A DNA stretch of 64,000 bases from assembly GCF_017086465.1 (NCBI RefSeq), contig NZ_CP070961.1, forward strand, positions 434,001-498,000, read 5' to 3'. A program made the translations under genes and the position numbers. The notes beneath the pieces were generated by a model that saw only the letters and a program-made list of their open reading frames with translations, was not told the DNA's origin and did not search any database. The DNA comes from Nocardioides sp. zg-1228 (GTDB taxonomy: Bacteria > Actinomycetota > Actinomycetes > Propionibacteriales > Nocardioidaceae). Shown here in pieces: positions 15,835-25,307 of the stretch (position 1 is the stretch's first letter; each line of letters opens with the position of its first letter).

Positions 15835-16803
15835 GTGCCGGGTCAAGGCATCCGACGAGGAGTCGCCGAGTCCTTCGACTTCGAGGGTGACGGCGAGCAG
15901 GCGCGCGAGTGGCTCGACACGGCCTACGGCGCCTCGCTGGGGCTGGGCGGCCAGATGGGCACCGTGCACCACCAGCGGCGCACCCGGGGCTCGGTGTCGT
16001 TCGACCGGCTCCAGATCGACGCCCCCGTCCGCTTCGACGCCGAGGCCATGCCGACGCTGGTCGTGGTCGACGTGTTCGCCGGGGAGCTCGAGTACACCCG
16101 CGACTCGGTCACCGACCAGGGCCGGGAGGGCGACACCGTGCTGGCGGCCGGCTGGGACATGCCCTTCAGCGGCAGGGGCAACGGCTACGACGTGCGCAAC
16201 ATCAGCGTGTCGGCCGAGGCGCTCGACTCCGCGATCGCCGACATCGACCTCGACAAGACGGCGGCCGACCTCACCTTCGCCCGCTACGTGCCCCGCTCGC
16301 CCGCCGCGGCGGCCCAGTGGCGCGCCGTCGTCGACCGGCTCAGTGCCCCGCTGTCCGCGCCGGTCGACTCGCTGGCCCGGGTCGAGTCGTCCCGGCTGCT
16401 GGCCAACAGCCTGCTGCACACGTTCGACAACAACCTGGTGACCGACGCGATGGCAGCCCGTGACGTCGGCGACGCCACGCAGGCCACGGTGCGCCGCGCG
16501 CAGCGCCTCATCGACGAGCGCGCCGGCGGCGACCTCACCCTCTCCGACATCGCGCGCGCCTGCTCGGTGACGCCGCGGTCGCTGCAGTACGCGTTCCGTC
16601 GCCACCTCGACTGCACCCCGCACGCCTACCTGCGCCGGGTCCGCCTCGACCTGGTCCACCAGGCGCTGCGCGACGGATCGGTGTCCAACGTCGGCGACGC
16701 CGCGGCCCGCTTCGGCTTCTTCAACCCCGGCCGCTTCGCCGCGGAGTACCGCCAGGTGTTCGGCGAGAACCCTGGACAGACCTTGCTGCGCCACTCGTCC
16801 TGA
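15835..16803 (+). CDS. AraC-family transcriptional regulator
   Basis: A 322-residue protein. The C-terminal 100 residues hold two helix-turn-helix motifs: LTLSDIARACSVTPRSLQYA and VGDAAARFGFFNPGRFAAEY, followed by FGENPGQTL. The N-terminal 200 residues are a beta-rich sensory domain like the AraC-binding-like domain of 'AraC_binding_2' regulators (SFDRLQIDAPVRFDAEA). GTG was chosen because GGAGG lies 6 nt upstream. It is a single gene between the ANTAR operon and a sigma factor gene. The ligand is unknown. Confidence 0.88.
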   Translation: MPGQGIRRGVAESFDFEGDGEQAREWLDTAYGASLGLGGQMGTVHHQRRTRGSVSFDRLQIDAPVRFDAEAMPTLVVVDVFAGELEYTRDSVTDQGREGDTVLAAGWDMPFSGRGNGYDVRNISVSAEALDSAIADIDLDKTAADLTFARYVPRSPAAAAQWRAVVDRLSAPLSAPVDSLARVESSRLLANSLLHTFDNNLVTDAMAARDVGDATQATVRRAQRLIDERAGGDLTLSDIARACSVTPRSLQYAFRRHLDCTPHAYLRRVRLDLVHQALRDGSVSNVGDAAARFGFFNPGRFAAEYRQVFGENPGQTLLRHSS

Positions 16804-16922
16804 CGGGTGAGTTCGCTTTCCGGCTGTCGCGCTGGTCCAGACCATGCGACCGTGGAGGTGATCGTCCTTGCTGGAGACCACGGCAAGCACCATCCACGCA
16901 CGAAAGCGAGCACGTGGTCATC

Positions 16923-17753
16923 ATGTCGATCGCTACTGAACGCCCCGCTGGACCCGCCCTCGTCGAGTCCCGTCCCGTCCAGCCCCTCGAGGGCAAGGCC
17001 CGCGCACGCCGCACCGACGCCATCGTCAACGACCTCCGAGGCGCCCTCGGCGACGCGGACGCCCACGAGCTGATCCGTCAGCTCATCGAGACCAACGCCG
17101 CGGTCGCCCGCAGCATGGCCTCCCGCTACCGCAACCGCGGCATCGACCTCGACGACCTCGAGCAGGTCGCCCTGCTGGGGCTGACCAAGGCCGCGCAGCG
17201 CTTCGATCCCGGCGCCGGGCACGACTTCCTGTCGTTCGCGGTGCCGACGATCCGGGGCGAGCTCCGCCGCCACTTCCGCGACTCCGGGTGGATGGTCCGG
17301 CCCCCGCGCCGGGTCCAGGACCTGCAGACCCGCATCGCGGGCGCGAAGGAGGAGCTGGAGTCCATGCACGGCCGCTCGCCTCGCCCCAGCGAGATCGCCG
17401 AGCACCTCGGCGAGCACCCGGACAGCGTCGTGGAGGCGCTGGCGGCCGACGGCTGCTTCACCCCCACCTCGCTGGACGCACCGGTGTCCGACGGGTCCTC
17501 GACGCTCGGCGACCTGCTGGGTGCGGAGGACCGTGCGATCGCGCGTGCCGAGGCCCGGCTCATGCTGGAGCCGCTCATGGGCGTGCTCACCGCACGCGAT
17601 CGCCGGATCGTGCGCCTGCGCTACTTCCAGGAGCAGACCCAGCAGGAGATCGCCGACGCCGTCGGCCTGACCCAGGCCCAGGTCTCCCGCGTGCTCACGC
17701 GGATCCTGGCCGACCTGCGCGCCGGCCTGGTCGACTACTCACCGGCAGCCTGA
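16923..17753 (+). CDS. SigB/SigF/SigG-type RNA polymerase sigma factor
   Basis: A 276-residue group 3 sigma factor. Region 2 has [20 protein letters not shown] and [18 protein letters not shown], with [19 protein letters not shown] for -10 recognition. Region 3 has [13 protein letters not shown], and region 4 ends with [18 protein letters not shown] and [20 protein letters not shown]. Such factors drive stress or development genes and are usually held by anti-sigma factors, none of which is adjacent. An in-frame GTG at 16914 is an alternative start; neither has a good ribosome site. GGGTA-type -10 sequences elsewhere in the window could be its targets. Confidence 0.92.
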   Translation: MSIATERPAGPALVESRPVQPLEGKARARRTDAIVNDLRGALGDADAHELIRQLIETNAAVARSMASRYRNRGIDLDDLEQVALLGLTKAAQRFDPGAGHDFLSFAVPTIRGELRRHFRDSGWMVRPPRRVQDLQTRIAGAKEELESMHGRSPRPSEIAEHLGEHPDSVVEALAADGCFTPTSLDAPVSDGSSTLGDLLGAEDRAIARAEARLMLEPLMGVLTARDRRIVRLRYFQEQTQQEIADAVGLTQAQVSRVLTRILADLRAGLVDYSPAA

Positions 17754-17802
17754 CCTCCCGCGAGTCACTCCGGGATCGGGGTCACCGTGCCACCATGGCG
17801 CG

Positions 17803-18813
17803 GTGACCCCCCTCTCCGTCGGCTACAAGGCATCCGCTGAGCAGTTCGGCCCGCGCGAGCTCGTCGAGCTCGGCGTGCGGGCCGAGGAGGTCGGCCTCGA
17901 CAGCGTCTGGGTCAGCGACCACTTCCAGCCGTGGCGCCACGACGGCGGCCACGCGCCGAACGCACTCGTCGCTCTCGCGGCCATGGGCGAGCGTACGGAG
18001 CGCGTGGTGCTGGGCACGAGCGTGCTGACCCCGACGTTCCGCTACAACCCCGCCGTGCTCGCCCAGCAGCTCGCCACCCTCGCGCTGCTGAGCCCGGGGC
18101 GCGTGGTGCTCGGGGTGGGCACGGGCGAGGCGCTCAACGAGATCTCCGTCGGGCTGCAGGACTGGCCCGACTTCCGCGAGCGCTGGGCCCGGCTGCGCGA
18201 GGCCGTACGACTCATGCGCGCGCTGTGGGCCGGTGAGCGGGTCACCTTCGAGGGCGATCACTACCGCACCGTCGACGCCACCGTCTACGACCGCCCCGAG
18301 GGCGGCGTCCCGATCTACGTCGCGGCCGGCGGGCCGCAGATGGCCAAGTACGCCGGCCGCGTCGGCGACGGCTTCATCTGCACCAGCGGCAAGGGCATGG
18401 ACCTCTACACCGACAAGCTGCTCCCGGCCGTCGACGAGGGCCTCGCCGCGTCCGGGCGCTCGCCGGGCGACCTCGCCCGGCTCATCGAGATCAAGCTGTC
18501 CTACGCGGCCACCCGCGAGGAGGCGCTCGACAACACCCGCTTCTGGGCTCCGCTGTCGCTGAGCGCGGAGGACAAGCACCGCCTCCACGACCCGGTCGAG
18601 ATGGCCGCCGCCGCCGACCGGCTGCCCCTCGACCAGGTCGCCTCGCGCTGGATCGTCGCCACGACCCCCGACGAGGTCGTCGACGCCGTCCGCCCCTACG
18701 TCGAGGCCGGCTTCGACCACCTCGTCTTCCACGGCCCGGGCCACGACCAGCAGCGCTTCCTCGCCGACCTCGGCGAGCAGGTCCTTCCCGCCGTACGCGG
18801 CCTCCGGGGCTGA
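17803..18813 (+). CDS. fgd: F420-dependent glucose-6-phosphate dehydrogenase
   Basis: A 336-residue LLM-class enzyme, the usual Fgd length. It oxidises glucose 6-phosphate to 6-phosphogluconolactone and supplies reduced F420. Key residues of the mycobacterial enzyme are in place: His40 and Trp44 in SDHFQPWRH, Glu109 in [10 protein letters not shown], and the phosphate-binding Lys in TSGKGMD (Lys197 here, one-residue shift). It starts [17 protein letters not shown], as is typical. GTG start; 49 nt after the sigma factor gene, so possibly co-transcribed. It likely feeds the F420-dependent oxidoreductase at 2.9 kb and others. Confidence 0.93.
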   Translation: MTPLSVGYKASAEQFGPRELVELGVRAEEVGLDSVWVSDHFQPWRHDGGHAPNALVALAAMGERTERVVLGTSVLTPTFRYNPAVLAQQLATLALLSPGRVVLGVGTGEALNEISVGLQDWPDFRERWARLREAVRLMRALWAGERVTFEGDHYRTVDATVYDRPEGGVPIYVAAGGPQMAKYAGRVGDGFICTSGKGMDLYTDKLLPAVDEGLAASGRSPGDLARLIEIKLSYAATREEALDNTRFWAPLSLSAEDKHRLHDPVEMAAAADRLPLDQVASRWIVATTPDEVVDAVRPYVEAGFDHLVFHGPGHDQQRFLADLGEQVLPAVRGLRG

Positions 18814-18865
18814 GCTCGACCCGGGTGGCGGTCTCCCTCGGCGGCCCGTCGGTGCGTACGCGCGG

Positions 18866-19212
18866 GCTGGGTTGAGCGGGTACGTCCCCGCTCAACGGCC
18901 CGGATCCGGGTGTCCTAGCGGGGACGGGACGTGTCCAGTGGGCGCGCCGGACCCGTGCAGCGTCGTCCAGTCGGACCGTGGCGCCGGGGCGTAGGCCGGG
19001 GCTGGGTTGAGCGGGTACGTCCCCGCTCAACGGCCCGGATCCGGGTGTCCTAGCGGGGACGGGACGTGTCCAGTGGGCGCGCCGGACCCGTGCAGCGTCG
19101 TCCAGTCCGGACCGTGGCGCCGGGGCGTACGCCGGGGCTGGGGTGGAGCGGGTACGTCCCCGCTCAACGGCCCGGATCCGGGTGTCCTAGCGGGGACGGG
19201 ACGTGTCCAGCG
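18866..19212. repeat. Non-coding tandem repeat, period 135-136 bp, about 2.6 copies
   Basis: Copies start at 18866, 19001 and 19137. The first two are nearly identical; the third is cut after about 76 bp and has changes at its start. Each copy carries an inverted repeat TTGAGCGGG-TACGTC-CCCGCTCAA (first arm slightly changed in copy 3) and a CCCGGATCCGGG palindrome. The array fills most of the 424-nt gap between convergent genes (fgd and the leftward gene ending at 19238), where no gene is seen. It may serve as stacked bidirectional terminators or be a small repeat family. Confidence 0.9.
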
Positions 19213-19237
19213 GCCGCCAGGGCGCGGAGGTGCCGGG

Positions 19238-20218
19238 TCAGGTCTTCGAGCCGGGTGCCTGGCCGGCACTGTCGACCACGGCGGTCTCCAGCACGGCGGT
19301 GGCGCCGAAGAGGGTGTCGGGCGATCCGTCGGGGTGGGTGAAGAACCATCGCGTGCCGCGCAGCTCGTAGGTGCTCGCGTCGAAGATCCACGTGGTACGG
19401 GTGCGGAAGCGCGCGTCGGTGCGCGTGATGCCGACCCCGCGGCGCCCCAGCGCGTCGGTGGCGCCGTGCTCGACCTCGACCCCGTCGATCCGGGCGACGG
19501 CGCGGTAGAGCGCCGCCGCCGTGTCGGGTGGCACCAGCTGCTCCGACACCAGCGAGCCGATGAGCTCGAACGTCGCCTGCTGCTGCTCCTGGCCGTCGAC
19601 GGGCACCGCCGCGCGGTCGAGGACGTCGAGGAGCGCGTCCGGGTCGGTGGGCAGCTGTGCGAGCCAGGCGTACGTCGGGCGGCGCGCGCCGGCGGGCGAC
19701 GGTCCGCCCGACTCGAGCGGCCAGTCCTGTCCGAGCTCACGGATCAGGTCGTCCTGCCAGCCGAAGGGGCCCGGGTCCTGGCCCAGCCAGGTCTCCCGCT
19801 CGCGGACCGGCCCCAGCACGACGTCCTCGCCGAGCCTGCCCTCGTTGGTGATCACGGCGCTGCGCGTGTAGACGAACTGGTCCTCGCGCACCGTCGCCGC
19901 CGGCGAGGCGAGCGCCCGGTCGGCGGCACCGTCGAGCACCCGGGTCGCGGCCAGCGACGTCATGACCGCGCGCGTCGCCTCGGGCCGGGGTGCAGGCGAG
20001 TCGCCGGTCAGGGCGAGCACGCCCACCGTCGCCACCGCCGTCGCGCAGGCGAGCACGGTGGCCGGCGCGGCGATGCCACGTACGACCCTGCGCCGGGCCT
20101 CGTGCCGGTCGATCGCCAGGTCCACGCGCGAGCGGAGGCGGGCGCGGTGGAGGGGGGACAGGGTGATGTCGTGGGGCGCGGGGTGGCTGCGCCGGAGCTC
20201 GTCGAGGTCGCGGGTCAC
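19238..20218 (-). CDS. CU044_5270-type membrane protein, ECF sigma factor partner
   Basis: A 326-residue protein with one membrane segment near residues 45-65 (APATVLACATAVATVGVLAL). The short cytosolic N-terminus resembles an anti-sigma binding segment (LDELRRSHPAPHDITLSPL). The extracytoplasmic part has VREDQFVYTRS and TWIFDASTYELRGTRWFF, as in actinobacterial CU044_5270 proteins that follow ECF sigma genes. GTG overlaps the sigma gene stop by 4 nt. It probably anchors or restrains the sigma factor; direct proof is lacking for the family. Confidence 0.8.
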   Translation of the reverse strand: MTRDLDELRRSHPAPHDITLSPLHRARLRSRVDLAIDRHEARRRVVRGIAAPATVLACATAVATVGVLALTGDSPAPRPEATRAVMTSLAATRVLDGAADRALASPAATVREDQFVYTRSAVITNEGRLGEDVVLGPVRERETWLGQDPGPFGWQDDLIRELGQDWPLESGGPSPAGARRPTYAWLAQLPTDPDALLDVLDRAAVPVDGQEQQQATFELIGSLVSEQLVPPDTAAALYRAVARIDGVEVEHGATDALGRRGVGITRTDARFRTRTTWIFDASTYELRGTRWFFTHPDGSPDTLFGATAVLETAVVDSAGQAPGSKT

Positions 20219-20883
20219 GGTCGTCCTCCTCGGACGGGTCGGACGGGTCGGACGGGTCGGACGGGTGGGACGGGCCCCGTGGGGTGCACGGGGCCGCAGG
20301 CGGCGGGCGAGGTCGGCGGTCGAGCAGATGGAGGGTCGGGATCGGCGACGAGCTCGCGCATCCGGGCGCGGGCGCGCGACAACCGGGACCGCACGGTGCC
20401 GACCGGCACGCCGAGGGACTCCGCGGCCTCGGCGTAGGTCAGTCCCGACCACACGCACAACGCGACGACCTCTGCCTCCGCTCGGCGCAGGGACCCGATC
20501 ACCCGGGCGGCCCGGGCCAGCACGTCCGCCTCGTCGAGGCGCTCCACCACCTCGTCGGCGAGGTCGGGCACCGACTCGTCGCGTGGACGACGGGCGAGGA
20601 ACGTCGTCAACCGGCGACGGCTGCGGCGTGCGTTCAACGCCTGGTTGGTCGCGATGCCCCACAGCCACGGCCGCAGGGGGCGGTCGTCGTCGGTGATCGA
20701 CTCGCGGGTGCGCCACGCGGCGAGGAACGTCTCCGAGGTGACGTCCTCCGCCGTCGCCCAGTGGCCCGTCAGGCGGTGCGCCAGCGTGAAGACGCCGTCC
20801 ACGTGCTCGGCGTAGACGGCGTCGAACGCGGCCCGGTCTCCCTGGCGCAGCCTCCGGCGGAGGTCACGATGTCCTGTGCTCAC
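20215..20883 (-). CDS. ECF-type RNA polymerase sigma factor
   Basis: A 222-residue sigma-70 family ECF factor. Region 2 has AFDAVYAEHVDGVFTLAHRL and AEDVTSETFLAAWR, plus RPLRPWLWGIATNQALNARR. Region 4 has AEVVALCVWSGLTYAEAAES and LGVPVGTVRSRLSRARARM. The C-terminal 40 residues are Pro-rich with a VRP repeat encoded by a 9-bp tandem repeat (20232-20273). It is the first gene of a two-gene operon with the membrane partner. A GGGAAC -35-like site lies upstream, consistent with autoregulation. Confidence 0.9.
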   Translation of the reverse strand: MSTGHRDLRRRLRQGDRAAFDAVYAEHVDGVFTLAHRLTGHWATAEDVTSETFLAAWRTRESITDDDRPLRPWLWGIATNQALNARRSRRRLTTFLARRPRDESVPDLADEVVERLDEADVLARAARVIGSLRRAEAEVVALCVWSGLTYAEAAESLGVPVGTVRSRLSRARARMRELVADPDPPSARPPTSPAACGPVHPTGPVPPVRPVRPVRPVRGGRP

Positions 20884-20888
20884 AACCC

Positions 20889-20918
20889 ACTACTGTCCGC
20901 TCAGGTCGGGGGGTTCCC
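20889..20918 (-). promoter_or_regulatory. Candidate ECF-type promoter of the sigma-partner operon
   Basis: On the minus strand GGGAAC (20918-20913) is followed after 16 nt by ACAGTAGT. GGAAC-type -35 boxes are typical of ECF promoters. The -10 part is a poor match. If real, transcription would begin within a few nt of the GTG start, giving a nearly leaderless mRNA. Confidence 0.3.
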
Positions 20919-20981
20919 GATCCGCGAGTCGATTGTCACCCGGAGCCCGTGTCCGACGTCCCTGGACGCGGTGTGGTCGGC

Positions 20982-22397
20982 TCAGGAGTCGAAGCCGAGC
21001 CCGACCCGGTCGAGGGCACGGAGGAACGCGTTGCGCCGGCCATGGCGGTGGTCGGCGCGGTCGAGCGACCAGCGGGTGAGGTTGATGCCGACGGACGCGA
21101 GGGGCTCCGGAGGGAAGGGGAGGGGGCGCTCGCGCACCATCCGCAGCTCGGTGCGCTCGGTCGGTCGGCCGGCGAGCAGGTCGAGGAGCACCTCGGCGGC
21201 CCAGCGGGTCGCGGCGACGCCGAGGCCGGTGAAGCCGGCAGCGTGGGCCACCCGGCCACCGTGGGTCGTGCCGTAGAACGCCGCGAACCGCGTGGAGGTG
21301 TCGATCGCGCCGGCCCACCGGTGCGTGAAGCGGATGCCCTCGAGCTGGGGGAAGGTGGCGAGGAGGTGCGAGGCCAGCCGCGCGTGGCTGTCCGGCCGGT
21401 CCTCGTGGCGTACGTGCATCCGACCGCCGGCCGGGTAGATCGCGTCGTAGCCGCCCCACAGGATGCGGTCGTCGGCGGTCAGGCGGGCGTAGTGGAACTG
21501 GTTGGCCAGGTCGCCGAGGCCCTCGCGCCCGGCCCAGCCGATCGACGCGCGCTGGTCGGCGGTGAGCGGCTCGGTGACGAGCACGTAGTCGTAGACCGGC
21601 ACGGTCATCAGCCGGTTGCGGCGCAGCAGGCCCGGGAAGACGCCGGTGGCCAGGACCACCTGGTCGGACGTGACGGTGGCGCGGGCGGTGGACACCTCGA
21701 CGACACCGCCCTCGCGGCGTACGCCGGTCACGGCCGAGTGCTCGTGCACCTCGACGCCGAGGTCGGTGGCGGCCCGGGCCAGGCCGGCGGCGAGCCGGGC
21801 GGGATGGACGAGCGCGGTGGCGGGCTCGCGCTCGCCGGCCAGGAAGAGCGGGCTGTCGATCGCCGCCCGCACCTGCGCGCGGTCGAGAAAGTGCGCGGAC
21901 TCGCGCACCCACTCCACCTGGTGCTCCTCGACCGCCACCGACAGCGCCCCCGTGCGCTCCCACTCGCAGGCCAGGTCGAGGTCGCGGACGTCGGCCTCGA
22001 ACGCGTCGAGGTTGGCCTCGCCCAGCCGCTCCAGGACGTCGTACTCCTCGGGCCAGCGCGAGCGCCCGTTGTCCTCGCCGTGGGTCAGCGAGGCCTCGCA
22101 GAAGCCGCCGTTGCGCCCCGAGGCCGCCCACCCGACCGTCTGCGACTCGAGCAGCACCACCCGGCGGCCGGGATCGCGGCGCTTGGCGTGCACCGCCGCC
22201 CACAGGCCGAGGTAGCCCCCGCCGACGACGGTCAGGTCGGCACGGGTGGAGCCGCTCAGCGGGTCGTGGGCCGGCCGCGCGCCGACGTCGTCGAGCCAGA
22301 AAGCACCGAGGCGGCTGCCGGCGAGCGACCGCGAGACGAGCCGCGGGTCGGGGGCGTGCCGCTCGTAGGCGGTGGCGTGCCGGTGGGGGCGGGGCAC
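20982..22397 (-). CDS. FAD-dependent amine/amino acid oxidoreductase (PuuB/DAO family)
   Basis: A 471-residue flavoprotein. The FAD motif is LTVVGGGYLGLWAAVHA near residue 55, followed by VVLLESQTVGWAASGRNGG, the signature of gamma-glutamylputrescine oxidase and related DAO enzymes. It oxidises a C-N bond with FAD, releasing an aldehyde or keto product and usually H2O2. It lies 8 nt downstream of an aminotransferase gene and an aldehyde dehydrogenase gene, fitting amine breakdown. GTG at 22397 is the best start in frame. Exact substrate unknown. Confidence 0.85.
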   Translation of the reverse strand: MPRPHRHATAYERHAPDPRLVSRSLAGSRLGAFWLDDVGARPAHDPLSGSTRADLTVVGGGYLGLWAAVHAKRRDPGRRVVLLESQTVGWAASGRNGGFCEASLTHGEDNGRSRWPEEYDVLERLGEANLDAFEADVRDLDLACEWERTGALSVAVEEHQVEWVRESAHFLDRAQVRAAIDSPLFLAGEREPATALVHPARLAAGLARAATDLGVEVHEHSAVTGVRREGGVVEVSTARATVTSDQVVLATGVFPGLLRRNRLMTVPVYDYVLVTEPLTADQRASIGWAGREGLGDLANQFHYARLTADDRILWGGYDAIYPAGGRMHVRHEDRPDSHARLASHLLATFPQLEGIRFTHRWAGAIDTSTRFAAFYGTTHGGRVAHAAGFTGLGVAATRWAAEVLLDLLAGRPTERTELRMVRERPLPFPPEPLASVGINLTRWSLDRADHRHGRRNAFLRALDRVGLGFDS

Positions 22398-22405
22398 GTC
22401 GTCGG

Positions 22406-23761
22406 TCAGCCGGCGGCCGCGGTCAGCGCCGCGTCGAGGATCGCCAGGCCCTCGCGGGCCTCCTCGTCGCTGGTCGTCAGCGGCGGCACGACGTGGATGC
22501 GGTTGTAGTTGCTGAACGGCAGCATCCCGCGCTCCTGGCAGCCCGTCACGATGGCGGCCATCTCGGGGCTGGAGCCGCCGTAGGGGGCCAGCGGGGCGCG
22601 CGTCCGGCGGTCGCCGACCAGCTCGACGGCCCAGAAGGCGCCGGTGCCGCGCACCTCGCCGATCCACTCGTGCCGGTCCGCCAGCTCGCGCAGGCCGGGC
22701 CCGAGCACCTCGGCGCCGAGCCGCTCGGCGCGACCGACGATGTCGTCGTCCTCCATCGCGCGGATCGTCGCGACGGCGGCGGCACACGCCAGCGGGTGCC
22801 CGGAGTAGGTGAGCCCGCCGGGGTAGGCGCGGTGGGCGAACGTCGCGTGGATGGCGTCGCTGATCGCGACCCCGCCGAGCGGGACGTAGCCGGAGTTGAC
22901 GCCCTTGGCGAAGGTCAGCAGGTCCGGGACGGTGTCGCCGTGCTCGACGGCGAACCACCGCCCGCTGCGCCCGAAGCCCGACATGACCTCGTCGGCGACG
23001 AGCACGATGCCGTGCCGGTCGCAGATCTCGCGCACCCCGGCCAGGTAGCCCGGCGGCGGGACCATGATCCCCGCGGTGCCGGGGATGGCCTCCAGCACGA
23101 TCGCCGCGACCGTCGCCGGCCCCTCCAGCGCGACCACCTGCTCGAGGTGCTCGAGCGCGCGCTGGCACTCCTCGGCCTCGCTGGTGGCGTGGAAGGGGCT
23201 GCGGTAGAGGAACGGGCCGAAGAAGTGCACGGTGCCGGTCGACCCCTGGTCGCTGGCCCACCGGCGCGGGTCGCCGGTCATGTTGACCGCGAGGTGCGTG
23301 CCGCCGTGGTAGCTGCGGTAGGTGGTGAGCACCTTGTGCCGGCCGGTGTGGAGCCGCGCCATGCGTACGGCGTGCTCGTTGGCGTCGGCGCCGCCGTTGG
23401 TGAAGAAGACGTGGTCGAGGTCGCCGGGGGTGTGGCTCGCGATCAGCCGGGCGGCCTCCGAGCGGGCGCCGTTGGCGACCGCCGGGGCGATCGTGCACAG
23501 GTGCGCGGCCTGCTCGCGGATGGCCGCGACGATGCGCGGGTGCTGGTGGCCGAGGTTGGTGAAGACCAGCTGGGAGGAGAAGTCGAGGTAGCGCCGGCCC
23601 TCGCCGTCCCACACGTGGCTGCCCTCGGCGCGGGTGACGACCATCGGACTGATCTGGGCCTGCGCCGACCAGGAGTGGAAGACGTGGGCGCGGTCGAGCT
23701 CGTAGGTCCGGGCGGCGTCGTGGGTGCCGGCCAGGTCCGAGGCCGTCGTCGGGTCAGTCAT
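22406..23761 (-). CDS. Class III aminotransferase (omega-amino acid/amine--pyruvate type)
   Basis: A 451-residue PLP-dependent enzyme, the usual length. It has DGEGRRYLDFSSQLVFTNLG near residue 52, HVFFTNGGADANEHAVRMAR, the cofactor Asp in VLVADEVMSGFGRSG and the Schiff-base Lys in LLTFAKGVNSGYVPLGG. It transfers an amino group from an omega-amine or beta-amino acid to pyruvate or 2-oxoglutarate. The ATG overlaps the end of the semialdehyde dehydrogenase gene by 8 nt. With that enzyme it suggests breakdown of beta-alanine, aminoisobutyrate or a diamine. Confidence 0.88.
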   Translation of the reverse strand: MTDPTTASDLAGTHDAARTYELDRAHVFHSWSAQAQISPMVVTRAEGSHVWDGEGRRYLDFSSQLVFTNLGHQHPRIVAAIREQAAHLCTIAPAVANGARSEAARLIASHTPGDLDHVFFTNGGADANEHAVRMARLHTGRHKVLTTYRSYHGGTHLAVNMTGDPRRWASDQGSTGTVHFFGPFLYRSPFHATSEAEECQRALEHLEQVVALEGPATVAAIVLEAIPGTAGIMVPPPGYLAGVREICDRHGIVLVADEVMSGFGRSGRWFAVEHGDTVPDLLTFAKGVNSGYVPLGGVAISDAIHATFAHRAYPGGLTYSGHPLACAAAVATIRAMEDDDIVGRAERLGAEVLGPGLRELADRHEWIGEVRGTGAFWAVELVGDRRTRAPLAPYGGSSPEMAAIVTGCQERGMLPFSNYNRIHVVPPLTTSDEEAREGLAILDAALTAAAG

Positions 23762-25307
23762 TGCGCGGGAATCCCAGCTCGAGGCCGCCCTCGGGGCGGT
23801 TGGCGGGGTCGATCCACCGGGTGGTGACGACCTTTCCGCGGGTGAAGAAGTGCACGCCCTCGGTGCCGTGGGCATGGGTGTCGCCGAACAGCGAGCGCTT
23901 CCAGCCGCCGAAGGAGTAGTAGGCGACCGGCACCGGGACCGGCACGTTGACGCCGATCATCCCGACGGTCACGTCGGCCTCGAAGCGGCGGGCGGCCCCG
24001 CCGTCGTTGGTGAAGACGGCCGTGCCGTTGCCGTACTCGTTGGCGTTGACCAGCGCGATCGCCTCGTCGTAGCTGGCGACCCGCACGACCGAGAGCACCG
24101 GCCCGAAGATCTCCTCGCGGTAGATCTCCATGTCGGGGGTGACCTCGTCGAACAGCGTGGGCCCGAGCCAGAAGCCCTCGGCCACGTCGTCGGAGCCGCC
24201 GCGGGCCGCGACGTCGCGCCCGTCGACGACGACCTTGGCGCCGGCCGCCTCGCCGGAGTCGATGTACGAGGCGACCTTGTCGCGGTGGGCCCGGGTCACG
24301 AGCGGACCCATGTCGGCCTCCTTGCCCTCGCCCGCGGCCGTGGCGTCGGCACCGCCGTCGCCGATGAGCAGCGTGCGGGTGCGGTCGGCGACCCGGGCGA
24401 CGAGCTCGTCGCCGATCGGGTCGACCGCGACGAGGACGCTGATCGCCATGCAGCGCTCGCCGGCGCTGCCGTAGCCGGCGTTGACGGCCGAGTCGGCGGC
24501 CAGGTCGAGGTCGGCGTCGGGCAGGACCACCATGTGGTTCTTCGCGCCGCCGAGGGCCTGGACGCGCTTGCCGTGGCGGCTCGCGGTCTCGTAGACGTAC
24601 TCCGCGATCGGGGTCGAGCCGACGAAGCTGATCGCCTGCACGTCGGGGCTGGTGAGCAGCGCGTCGACCGCGGTCTTGTCGCCGTGCAGGACGTTGAAGA
24701 CGCCGTCGGGGAGCCCGGCCTCCTGCCAGAGCGCGGCGATCCAGCTGGCCGCGCTCGGGTCCTTCTCGCTGGGCTTGAGCACGACCGTGTTGCCCGCCGC
24801 GATCGCGATCGGGAAGAACCACATCGGCACCATCGCCGGGAAGTTGAACGGGCTGATGATGCCCACCACGCCCAGCGGCACCCGCTTGGAGTGCACGTCG
24901 ACGCCGGTCGAGGCGCTCTCGCTGTGCCCGCCCTTGAGCAGGTGGGAGATGCCGCACGCGAACTCGACGACCTCGAGGCCACGGGCGATCTCGCCCATCG
25001 CGTCGGAGTGCACCTTGCCGTGCTCGCTGCTGATGATCGCGGCGAGCTCGTCCTTGCGGCTGTTGAGCAGCTCGCGGAAGGCGAACAGGACCTGGGTGCG
25101 TCGGGCGAGCGAGGTGGCCGCCCACGGCGCGGCGGCGCGCGACGCGGCGCCGATCACGGCGGCGGCGTCCTCCTCGCTGGCCAGCGCGACGCGGCCGGTC
25201 ACCCGGCCGGTGGCGGGGTTGGTCACGTCGGCCCAGCCGAGGGGGGAGCCGGTCAGCGGCGCGCCGTCGGCCCAGTGCACGACGTCCTGCGGATTCGGGG
25301 TGCTCAT
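23754..25307 (-). CDS. mmsA: CoA-acylating methylmalonate/malonate-semialdehyde dehydrogenase
   Basis: A 517-residue aldehyde dehydrogenase. The catalytic Cys lies in GSAGERCMAISVLV. In place of the usual ELGG Glu it has ALGGAKNHMVV, the mark of the CoA-acylating MMSDH branch, which turns methylmalonate or malonate semialdehyde plus CoA and NAD into propionyl- or acetyl-CoA and CO2. ISPFNFPAMVPMWFFPIAIA is also typical. It is first in the leftward operon, divergent from the PucR gene. The ATG at 25307 was chosen; one at 25316 adds three residues. Confidence 0.9.
   Translation of the reverse strand: MSTPNPQDVVHWADGAPLTGSPLGWADVTNPATGRVTGRVALASEEDAAAVIGAASRAAAPWAATSLARRTQVLFAFRELLNSRKDELAAIISSEHGKVHSDAMGEIARGLEVVEFACGISHLLKGGHSESASTGVDVHSKRVPLGVVGIISPFNFPAMVPMWFFPIAIAAGNTVVLKPSEKDPSAASWIAALWQEAGLPDGVFNVLHGDKTAVDALLTSPDVQAISFVGSTPIAEYVYETASRHGKRVQALGGAKNHMVVLPDADLDLAADSAVNAGYGSAGERCMAISVLVAVDPIGDELVARVADRTRTLLIGDGGADATAAGEGKEADMGPLVTRAHRDKVASYIDSGEAAGAKVVVDGRDVAARGGSDDVAEGFWLGPTLFDEVTPDMEIYREEIFGPVLSVVRVASYDEAIALVNANEYGNGTAVFTNDGGAARRFEADVTVGMIGVNVPVPVPVAYYSFGGWKRSLFGDTHAHGTEGVHFFTRGKVVTTRWIDPANRPEGGLELGFPRND

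Noticed and set aside
18866..19212. CRISPR array
   Set aside because: Units are 135 bp and directly joined, with no short repeats separated by unique spacers and no cas genes.
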